A stretch of DNA of 28,070 nucleotides from an uncultured Sutterella sp. (lineage in GTDB: Bacteria; Pseudomonadota; Gammaproteobacteria; Burkholderiales; Burkholderiaceae_F), in assembly GCA_900546995.1 (NCBI GenBank), contig URFF01000017.1:1-28070 (forward strand), in the 5' to 3' direction. Below, in pieces: positions 22,016-28,070 of the stretch. Made by a program: the position numbers and the translations under genes. Below the pieces are notes generated by a model, which was not told where the DNA came from, searched no databases, and worked only from the letters and a program-made list of their open reading frames with translations. Numbering within the stretch: the first letter of the stretch is position 1; each line of letters begins with the position of its first letter.

Positions 22016-23929
22016 ATGTTAACCGTAACGCTTCCTGACGGATCTCAACGACAGTACGACGCGCCGCTCACGGTGGCCGATGTCGCTCAAAGTATCGGAG
22101 CCGGTTTGGCAAAGGCAGCCTTGGCCGGTCGAGTTGACGGCAAGCTCGTGGATACGAGTTTTGTGATTGACAAAGACGCGACAGTATCGATCATTACCGA
22201 TAAAGATCCTGAAGCGCTCGATATCATTCGCCACTCAACCGCTCACTTGATGGCTCAGGCTGTCAAGGAATTGTATCCGGATGCTCAAGTCACGATCGGA
22301 CCGTCCATTGAAAACGGTTTTTACTACGACTTCTCTTATAAGCGCCCCTTTACGCCTGAGGATTTGACCGCCATCGAAAAGCGCATGGATGAACTCGTTG
22401 CGAAGAACATCCCGATCGTGCGAAAAGAAATGAAGCGCGAAGACGCGATGCAATACTTCCTCGGCTTAGGTGAAAAATATAAGGCCGAATTGATTGAAGC
22501 CATCCCGGAAGGGGAAACTATTTCGCTTTACGCTCAAGGTGACTTCACGGACTTGTGCCGCGGCCCTCACGTGCCGTCTACGGGTAAATTGAAGGTGCAT
22601 AAGCTCATGAAGGTCGCCGGCGCTTATTGGCGCGGTGACTCCAATAACGAAATGCTTCAACGCATTTACGGCACGGCTTGGGCGAAGAAAGACGATCTCA
22701 AAGCCTATTTGACGATGCTCGAAGAAGCTGAAAAGCGTGACCATCGTCGCCTCGGCAAGGAATTGGATCTTTTCCACTTGCAAGAAGAAGCTCCGGGCAT
22801 GATTTTCTGGCACGCCAAGGGCTGGGCCTTGTGGCAACAAGTCGAAAAGTACATGCGTACGGTCTATCAAGATAACGGCTACGATGAAGTCAAAGCGCCT
22901 CAAGTGCTTGACCGCTCGCTTTGGGAACGGTCCGGTCACTGGGCCAAGTATCGTGAAAACATGTTTACGACCGAATCGGAAAACCGATACTACGCCTTAA
23001 AGCCGATGAATTGCCCGGGTCACATTCAGATCTTCAATTCCGCGCTTCGTAGCTACCGTGACTTACCGATGCGTTTGGGTGAATTCGGTCAATGCCACCG
23101 CAATGAACCCTCGGGCTCTTTGCACGGCTTGATGCGCGTTCGCGGCTTCACGCAAGACGATGGTCACATTTTCTGTACCGAAGACCAGATTTTGGATGAA
23201 TGCACGGCCTACTCCAAGCTCGTGAAGAAAGTCTACGAAACGTTCGGTTTCAAGGAAATCGCTTATAAGGTGGCCACTCGTCCTGAAAAGCGCATCGGTG
23301 AAGATGCCGCTTGGGATAAGGCTGAAGCCGCTTTGATGCAATCCTTGGATGCCCTGGGCCTCAAATATGACATTTTGCCCGGTGAAGGCGCTTTCTACGG
23401 TCCGAAGATCGAATATCACTTAAAAGACTGCTTGGGTCGTTCTTGGCAGTGCGGTACGATTCAGGTCGACTTCCAAATGCCGGGTCGTTTGGGTGCCGAG
23501 TACGTTGCCGAAGACAATTCGCGCAAAGTGCCGGTGATGTTGCACCGCGCCATTATCGGCTCCATGGAACGTTGGATCGGCATGTTGATTGAACACTATG
23601 CCGGTGCGATGCCCTTGTGGCTTTCGCCGATTCAAGTGGCGGTCGCCAGCATCACGGAAGCGCAAAACGACTATGTTGACGCAGTCGCCGCTCAAATGAA
23701 GGCTGCCGGCCTTCGCGTTCAAAAAGATGTTCGCAATGAAAAGATCAACTACAAGATTCGTGAATTGAGCTTGCAGAAGATCAACTACATTGTAGTGGTG
23801 GGCGCCAAAGAAAAAGAATCGGGCACGCTCTCGGTTCGTGCTCGCGGCGGCAAGGATTTGGGTGTGATGAAAGTCGAAGACTTCATTGCCATGCTCGTTA
23901 AGGAAAACGACGAAAAATTTAACGGCTAA
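22016..23929 (+). CDS. thrS: Threonyl-tRNA synthetase
   Basis: Charges tRNA-Thr in the cytoplasm. The 637-aa length is usual for the bacterial enzyme. The domains appear in order: TGS (1-61), N2 editing domain beginning with HSTAHLMAQAVKELYP (about 72), class II catalytic core with MNCPGH (about 331-336), CHRNEPSGSLHGLMRVRGFTQDD region, and QCGTIQVDFQMPGRLGAEY, then the anticodon domain (about 535 on). Zn-ligand positions (Cys in NCPGH, His in LMR-DDGH, His in MLHRAIIGSMERW) are retained. AAAGGA lies seven nt before the ATG. Expression is probably controlled by the Thr-rich leader and terminator upstream. Confidence 0.97.
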   Translation: MLTVTLPDGSQRQYDAPLTVADVAQSIGAGLAKAALAGRVDGKLVDTSFVIDKDATVSIITDKDPEALDIIRHSTAHLMAQAVKELYPDAQVTIGPSIENGFYYDFSYKRPFTPEDLTAIEKRMDELVAKNIPIVRKEMKREDAMQYFLGLGEKYKAELIEAIPEGETISLYAQGDFTDLCRGPHVPSTGKLKVHKLMKVAGAYWRGDSNNEMLQRIYGTAWAKKDDLKAYLTMLEEAEKRDHRRLGKELDLFHLQEEAPGMIFWHAKGWALWQQVEKYMRTVYQDNGYDEVKAPQVLDRSLWERSGHWAKYRENMFTTESENRYYALKPMNCPGHIQIFNSALRSYRDLPMRLGEFGQCHRNEPSGSLHGLMRVRGFTQDDGHIFCTEDQILDECTAYSKLVKKVYETFGFKEIAYKVATRPEKRIGEDAAWDKAEAALMQSLDALGLKYDILPGEGAFYGPKIEYHLKDCLGRSWQCGTIQVDFQMPGRLGAEYVAEDNSRKVPVMLHRAIIGSMERWIGMLIEHYAGAMPLWLSPIQVAVASITEAQNDYVDAVAAQMKAAGLRVQKDVRNEKINYKIRELSLQKINYIVVVGAKEKESGTLSVRARGGKDLGVMKVEDFIAMLVKENDEKFNG

Positions 23930-23950
23930 TATTCCTTACGCCTAAAAGAT

Positions 23951-23996
23951 TCCCGGTTCCTCCCATTTTGAGAAGAACCGGGATTTTTGTTTTTAA
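23951..23996 (+). terminator. Terminator of thrS
   Basis: TCCCGGTTC (23951-23959) pairs with GAACCGGGA (23975-23983), followed by TTTTTGTTTTT. It separates thrS from the rest of the translation block, so infC cannot depend on thrS transcription. Confidence 0.85.
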
Positions 23997-24003
23997 CGAA
24001 ACA

Positions 24004-25125
24004 TCAGGCCTTATCCGGGCGGAAGGTCTTAATCGTTTGCAGTACCTCGGCAATGTCATCGGTTATCGAAATACGCAGTCCCTTATATTTGCCGGTGTCA
24101 ACCAAGTGCTCCAGCAGCCGATAGACCGGCATTTCATTACGCCAAAAGTCCACACCTAAAAACACCATTAAACTCGCGTACCCGTAGGTTTGATAATGGT
24201 TGGGAACGGCGGCTTGGAAAATTTCTTGCACGGTGCCGGCACTACCCGGGGTGTAAATTAAGCCGCCTCGGGTAATACTGAGAATCGTGTCTTCGCGAAT
24301 GCTGTTATCGAAAAATTTGGCAATATGCGTGGCAAAGGGTGTCGCGGGCTCATGCCCGTAAAGCCAAGTCGGAATGCCTAAACTGATAAAGTGAGTTTGT
24401 CGATATTTCAGTAAAACATGAAACGCTGACGATAGCCAGCCTTTATCCTGCCAGCTTGGGCTTTTGCAGAGGATATTTAAAGCGTCGTCGACTTCAGCCT
24501 CGGTTCGTTTGGCTAGCCAGGCGCCCAGGTGAGTGGCTTCCATCGCGCCGGCTCCGCCGCCGCTCACCATAATGAACCCCATTTCGGTTAAGCGTTTACT
24601 CAAAAGCACGATTTGTTTATAAACCGGATCGGTTCTCAAGAGGTCGTGCCCACCCATAATCCCCACGATCTGTCGCTCGTGATAGTTTGCGAGAAAATCT
24701 TTGATGGCATTGCTCATGGAGTGATCATGCAAGTAGCGCGAAAGCGTCTCTTTGATATTTTTTGAGACGACACCGCTTTGCAAATAGTGCCGATACACGC
24801 GTCTGTCGTACGTGTTCTCAACGGTTGATTCATCGCGCGGATCAAAGCCCGAATAAAGGGAATTGGCTGAGTAGAGGTAGCTGCGATAAATGTCAAAGGG
24901 CGCATCCAATTTCGGGAAGATCAAATTGGATTTATCGAGCTTTTGTGAAAAACTTTCCGGTAGCACGCACCCGAGAAAAAGACAATCGGTAAACGTGCAC
25001 TCAGAAGCTAAATCAGCCAAATCGGTAAAGTCGATATTTTGAAAGACATGATGATCAATCGGGCCGGGTTCTGTGACTAATCCCAATAACTGCGTGACGG
25101 TTTCAATTTCTTTGTAGTCGGGCAT
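24004..25125 (-). CDS. LOG/SLOG-family Rossmann protein (TIGR00730-like)
   Basis: 373-aa soluble protein whose C-terminal two thirds show the LOG (lysine-decarboxylase-like nucleoside-5'-monophosphate-binding) fold: a first strand IVGIMGGHDLL (153-163), SGGGAGAMEATHLGA (188-202), and PGSAGTVQE (293-301) in place of the canonical PGGxGTxxE. About 150 N-terminal residues are not recognised; they include FTDCLFLGC and a conserved-looking YRSYLYSANSLY. Typical members cleave nucleoside monophosphates (cytokinin-activating type) or bind nucleotides in conflict systems. The Gly-to-Ser change in the second motif leaves catalysis open. GGAG precedes the ATG; it diverges from the OLD gene 90 nt away. 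Confidence 0.8.
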   Translation of the reverse strand: MPDYKEIETVTQLLGLVTEPGPIDHHVFQNIDFTDLADLASECTFTDCLFLGCVLPESFSQKLDKSNLIFPKLDAPFDIYRSYLYSANSLYSGFDPRDESTVENTYDRRVYRHYLQSGVVSKNIKETLSRYLHDHSMSNAIKDFLANYHERQIVGIMGGHDLLRTDPVYKQIVLLSKRLTEMGFIMVSGGGAGAMEATHLGAWLAKRTEAEVDDALNILCKSPSWQDKGWLSSAFHVLLKYRQTHFISLGIPTWLYGHEPATPFATHIAKFFDNSIREDTILSITRGGLIYTPGSAGTVQEIFQAAVPNHYQTYGYASLMVFLGVDFWRNEMPVYRLLEHLVDTGKYKGLRISITDDIAEVLQTIKTFRPDKA

Positions 25126-25215
25126 ATTCAGGCTCCTTGCTATTAATTCTATTGTACGGTAAGCCTTTAGATTTGAGACAATATTCTTGTGGGAAGTTCA
25201 TAGGACGATAAGACA

Positions 25216-26946
25216 ATGATTGTGATTGACAGAGTACGGATTCAAGGGTTTCGTGGGATTGAGCGCTTGCAGATGAGTCTGTCTCGAACCTCGGTTTTGA
25301 TCGGTCCGAACAACAGCGGTAAAAGTTCAGTACTCAAAGCGCTTGAATTGGCTCTAAGCGATGAAATCAGTGTGAATGCCAGCGACTTTCATGAGCCGGT
25401 GAAAGGGCGGCCCGGCAATCGTATCGTGATTGACATTCGTTTCATTCCGGTCAGCGACAGTGATCATCGGGATGCTCGCTTTTCCGATGATTGGCAAAAA
25501 CAATTTGTCGGGTTGATTCGTCACGATCGCTATCATCGGGAATACATGGCGTTTCGAACGGTGTTTACGCTTGAAACAGACGGAGTCATTAAAAAGAGTC
25601 GATACGTCATCAACCACTGGGATGCGGCAAAGTCCGGCGCTGAGCTCAAAGAATTGCCCGAGAGTTTGCAGTTTGTCTCCATTGATGCGGACGAAAATAT
25701 TTTGGAAGACCTCGTCAATGAGCGTTCGTTTGTGAACCGGATCCTAAAACAAATGCATCGTGTTCTTGAGCGCCATCCTGAATATCGAGGGCAACCAATT
25801 ACCTCTTTGGCGCAAGTGCTCGATGGATTGGCTCAAACGCTTGAAGGCCCGGGCACTCGATTGCCTGATGCCGCGGGGCTCACCGCCGATAACATCGAGG
25901 CGTTTTTTCAGCTACTCAAAGAAGCCGCTTTAAGAGGGGATAGTCACGAATTGCAAGGTCAGGGCAGTCGAAAAAGCGTGGCCATTTTATCGATTGTGGC
26001 GCTAGCCGACCTTTTGGTGATGCGCTCGAAATATCTCGGCTATCCGCTTTTTATGATGATTACCGCCGAAGAGCCTGAAATTCATATGCACCCCAATGCC
26101 CAGCGAGTGCTTGTGAGTGAACTTGCTTCACTTTCGCATCAATTGATTCTCACAACGCATTCGCCTTATGTCGCCGCGGCCTGCGAGCCGCAGGCGATTC
26201 GATCAATGGATCGGACGGCAAAGGGGATTGATGTCCGGTGGTTGCCGCAGAATATGGAACAGGCGCAGATTCGGGCGATTAAGCGTTTGATTCTTCGTCA
26301 CCGAGGTGAGGCGCTTTTTGCCCGGGGGCTCATTTTTGTGGAAGGGGTGACCGAAGAACAATTGATTCGGGGGATGTTTCAGGCCTATTTCGGAGACGAT
26401 CCGAGCGCCTTTGGTGTGAGTTTGATGGGGGTTGACGGTAAAAGCTACGCGCCCTTCATGTTGATGGCGTTAAGCCTGAGAAAACCGTTTTGTGTGATTA
26501 GCGACAATGACGGTGACTCTCAACACGTGGTGACCAAACAATTTGAAGAAATGAAGCGAAAACTGCAGATTGGGGATCAGCCGATTCAAAGCAGTGTTCA
26601 CTTCTTATCGCCCGGACTCGCCATTGAGGGCGAACTGGTTTATAAGACGCCTTTGCGTGAGGAAATCATTGATTCGTTAATGAGTTGTGTGGATCGGGTT
26701 GAGGTGAGCGAAAAATCGATGCGCTTAAGGCGTGAGCGACTCAATGAAGCCACGCCTCGGGAATTAAAGCGCAGGCTTGAGAAGAAAAAAGCCGAATATT
26801 CCGGTTTTTTAGGCGAGATTATTTCCCGCAATCCTTACGGGCGAAGTTTGGATAAGTTGCTGCCACATGCAGTGAGTCACGCTTTTGCCGACATGGCTGG
26901 TTGGATTGGTTTTCGACGAGCCCCAACCCAAAACGAGCACATTTAG
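25216..26946 (+). CDS. OLD-family ATPase-TOPRIM nuclease
   Basis: Overcoming-lysogenization-defect (OLD) type protein: an ABC/SMC-like ATPase fused to a TOPRIM nuclease. Visible parts are Walker A GPNNSGKSS (30-38), an ABC-signature-like GQGSRKS (about 245-251), Walker B FMMITAEEPEIHMHP (about 277-291), H-loop LTTHSPY (about 311-317), and the TOPRIM core LIFVEGVTEEQ (about 372-382) with the acidic DNDGDS (about 429-434). Length 576 aa is typical of class 1 OLD. No UvrD-like helicase partner is adjacent, so it is not a Gabija (GajA/GajB) pair. An RBS AGGA lies a little far (about 10 nt) from the ATG. Confidence 0.88.
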   Translation: MIVIDRVRIQGFRGIERLQMSLSRTSVLIGPNNSGKSSVLKALELALSDEISVNASDFHEPVKGRPGNRIVIDIRFIPVSDSDHRDARFSDDWQKQFVGLIRHDRYHREYMAFRTVFTLETDGVIKKSRYVINHWDAAKSGAELKELPESLQFVSIDADENILEDLVNERSFVNRILKQMHRVLERHPEYRGQPITSLAQVLDGLAQTLEGPGTRLPDAAGLTADNIEAFFQLLKEAALRGDSHELQGQGSRKSVAILSIVALADLLVMRSKYLGYPLFMMITAEEPEIHMHPNAQRVLVSELASLSHQLILTTHSPYVAAACEPQAIRSMDRTAKGIDVRWLPQNMEQAQIRAIKRLILRHRGEALFARGLIFVEGVTEEQLIRGMFQAYFGDDPSAFGVSLMGVDGKSYAPFMLMALSLRKPFCVISDNDGDSQHVVTKQFEEMKRKLQIGDQPIQSSVHFLSPGLAIEGELVYKTPLREEIIDSLMSCVDRVEVSEKSMRLRRERLNEATPRELKRRLEKKKAEYSGFLGEIISRNPYGRSLDKLLPHAVSHAFADMAGWIGFRRAPTQNEHI

Positions 26947-26958
26947 GTTCAAGCAGTT

Positions 26959-26997
26959 AGGGAAAACACAAATTTTTGTTGTTTTCCCTGACTTTTT
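26959..26997 (+). terminator. Terminator after the OLD gene
   Basis: AGGGAAAACA (26959-26968) pairs perfectly with TGTTTTCCCT (26980-26989), followed by GACTTTTT. It isolates the OLD gene from infC. Confidence 0.85.
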
Positions 26998-27078
26998 GGT
27001 CCCCAAATGACAAAAAAAGTGGTAAAGTGAGGCGCCTTTGTTTGATAAAGGCAATTTGTTGTTACTAGGAGAATTATC

Positions 27079-27600
27079 ATCGCTCAGGAACGTACCCATC
27101 GAATCAATCATGAGATTCGAGTCCCCGAAGTTCGTTTAACCGGTATTGACGGCACGCAAATCGGTGTCGTTCGCACTTCGGAAGCATTGGCCATGGCCGA
27201 AGAGGCCGGTGTTGATTTGGTGGAAGTGGCCGCTAAAGCCAATCCGCCGGTTTGCCGTTTAATGGATTACGGTAAATTCCGCTATCAGGAACAAAAGCGT
27301 CAGCAGGAAATCAAGGCCAAACAGAAAGTCATCCAGGTGAAGGGAGTCAAGTTCCGTCCCGCCACCGATGAAAACGACTACCAGACCAAGTTGCGCGCTT
27401 TGACGCGTTTCTTAAATGACGGCAACAAAGCCAAGGTCACGTTGCGTTATCGCGGTCGCGAAATGGCTCATCAGGATTTGGGCCAGGATGTGCTTTCTCG
27501 TATCCGTGAAGATTTGGCAGAAATCGCTCAAGTGGAGCAATTCCCGAAACTTGAAGGTCGCCAAATGATCATGGTACTTGCGCCCAAGCGCAAAAAGTAA
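27079..27600 (+). CDS. infC: Translation initiation factor IF-3, AUC start
   Basis: IF-3 keeps the 30S subunit free and proofreads start codons. The 173-aa reading begins M(ATC)AQERTHRINHEIRVPEVRL and contains the family blocks EAGVDLVEVAAKANPPVCRLMDYGKF (about 43-68), IKAKQK, KGVKFRP, YRGREM and the C-terminal MIMVLAPKRKK. No ATG or GTG lies at the N-terminus. The RBS AGGAGA (27067-27072) is six nt before ATC 27079, so the start is AUC rather than the internal ATG at 27187 (which would remove the N-domain). IF-3 genes are known to use rare starts such as AUU for autoregulation. It is separated from rpmI by a structured leader. Confidence 0.95.
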   Translation: MAQERTHRINHEIRVPEVRLTGIDGTQIGVVRTSEALAMAEEAGVDLVEVAAKANPPVCRLMDYGKFRYQEQKRQQEIKAKQKVIQVKGVKFRPATDENDYQTKLRALTRFLNDGNKAKVTLRYRGREMAHQDLGQDVLSRIREDLAEIAQVEQFPKLEGRQMIMVLAPKRKK

Positions 27601-27619
27601 TATCATTCGCAAATTCTGA

Positions 27620-27774
27620 TTTCAAGCGGTACCGAAGTGAATGCACCAGCGGGGTGTTTTGTGCTGTGTGCATTAGGGTGCGGCTTGAAAGATAACAAGT
27701 GAGATCCGGCCAACAAGTCTTTCGCAGGGTGTGAAAGCGCCGGTGATCATCTAATAATAAGGGAAATCGGTCAA
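27620..27774 (+). promoter_or_regulatory. Structured leader of rpmI-rplT
   Basis: Between infC and rpmI two large foldable units are seen. The first: TTTCAAGC (27620-27627) with GCTTGAAA (27683-27690), enclosing ATGCACCAGC (27641-27650) with GCTG-T-GTGCAT (27663-27673). The second: GATCCGGC with GCCGGTGATC (about 27713-27752), enclosing CTTTC/GAAAG. Ribosomal protein L20 represses rpmI-rplT by binding leader RNA in E. coli and Firmicutes; this is a candidate equivalent. The rpmI RBS (AAGGGA, about 27761) follows directly. Confidence 0.5.
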
Positions 27775-27972
27775 ATGCCGAAGATGAAAACAAAGAAGGC
27801 TGCCAGCAAGCGTTTTAAGGTTCGTGCCGGCGGCTCCATCAAGCGTGCTCACGCCACGAAGCGTCACATTCTCAGCCATCGTACGACGAAGAACAAGCGT
27901 CATTTGCGTGGTATGGTTACCATCCATGAATCTGACAGCAAGTCCATCCATCGTATGTTGCCCTACGCATAA
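27775..27972 (+). CDS. rpmI: 50S ribosomal protein L35
   Basis: Very basic 65-aa protein beginning MPKMKTKKAASKRF, the invariant start of L35, with HILSHRTTKNKRHLRG in the middle. Length is standard. AAGGGA lies 9 nt before the ATG. Next gene is rplT after 19 nt with its own AAGGAGAG, so they are cotranscribed. Confidence 0.97.
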   Translation: MPKMKTKKAASKRFKVRAGGSIKRAHATKRHILSHRTTKNKRHLRGMVTIHESDSKSIHRMLPYA

Positions 27973-27991
27973 TTAGGAAAAGGAGAGAAAG

Positions 27992-28070
27992 ATGCCCCGA
28001 GTAAAACGTGGTGTAACGGCTCGTGCCCGTCATAAGAAGATTTTGAAGCTCTCCAAGGGCTTTATCCTTC
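27992..28070 (+). CDS. rplT: 50S ribosomal protein L20 (3'-partial)
   Basis: Starts MPRVKRGVTARARHKKILKL, the standard L20 N-terminus, and runs off the window. AAAGGAGAG precedes the ATG. L20 is both an early 50S assembly protein and, in other bacteria, the autogenous repressor of rpmI-rplT. Confidence 0.97.
   Translation, partial: MPRVKRGVTARARHKKILKLSKGFIL

Noticed and set aside
24004..26946. A Gabija defence system
   Set aside because: The OLD-type protein is present but no UvrD-like GajB helicase is adjacent.
27187..27600. infC starting at the internal ATG (137 aa)
   Set aside because: It removes the conserved N-domain; the homologous sequence continues upstream to ATC 27079, which has a proper RBS.
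1..28070. CRISPR array, IS element or prophage
   Set aside because: No regularly spaced direct repeats, transposase, integrase or phage structural genes were seen on either strand.

Overview
The window looks like a chromosomal segment of a Burkholderiales-type betaproteobacterium, plausibly a host-associated, oxygen-poor lineage such as the Sutterellaceae. This is inferred from gene content and order: a hox-type membrane-bound NiFe-hydrogenase maturation cluster, the thrS/infC/rpmI/rplT block, and a mix of peptide, glutamyl and redox enzymes. No rRNA or other direct taxonomic marker is present, so the lineage is only an inference.

Region 1 (1-4.2 kb, + strand) is the distal part of a NiFe-hydrogenase operon in the order hoxZ(hyaC)-hoxM(hyaD)-hoxL(hypC-like)-hoxO-hoxQ-hoxR. 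The last gene overlaps a carbamate kinase gene by 4 nt. The hydrogenase subunit genes should lie upstream, outside the window. The carbamate kinase could supply carbamoyl phosphate for the CN ligands of the NiFe centre. An uncharacterised 295-residue gene follows behind its own candidate promoter.

Region 2 (5.2-11.4 kb) looks like an accessory island, by eye more AT-rich than its flanks. It holds a Fic-domain protein whose catalytic His is replaced by Gln, a large type V autotransporter and an AAA-ATPase-like/PD-(D/E)XK protein. The autotransporter has nine C residues directly after its start region, and as written the well-placed ATG is out of frame with the rest of the gene. This suggests a phase-variable gene caught OFF, or an assembly error in the tract.

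Region 3 (11.4-21.8 kb) is mostly metabolism and transport: a cytoplasmic gamma-glutamyltransferase-like enzyme in an operon with a GltS-like membrane transporter, a membrane protein with a basic Pro/Ala-rich tail, two convergent EamA-family permeases, tRNA-Gln(CUG), a tandem pair of highly similar M20 peptidases, and a divergent YqhD-like iron-dependent alcohol dehydrogenase. Clear intrinsic terminators separate most units.

Region 4 (21.8-28.07 kb) is the translation block thrS ... infC-rpmI-rplT. Upstream of thrS I find a consensus-like promoter, a 13-codon ORF with six Thr codons, and an intrinsic terminator just before the thrS ribosome binding site: the layout of a threonine-responsive attenuator. 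Between thrS and infC, normally adjacent in many proteobacteria, sit a divergent pair encoding a LOG/SLOG-like Rossmann protein and an OLD-family ATPase-TOPRIM nuclease, with terminators on both outer sides. infC appears to start with the rare codon AUC, and a strongly foldable 174-nt leader precedes rpmI.
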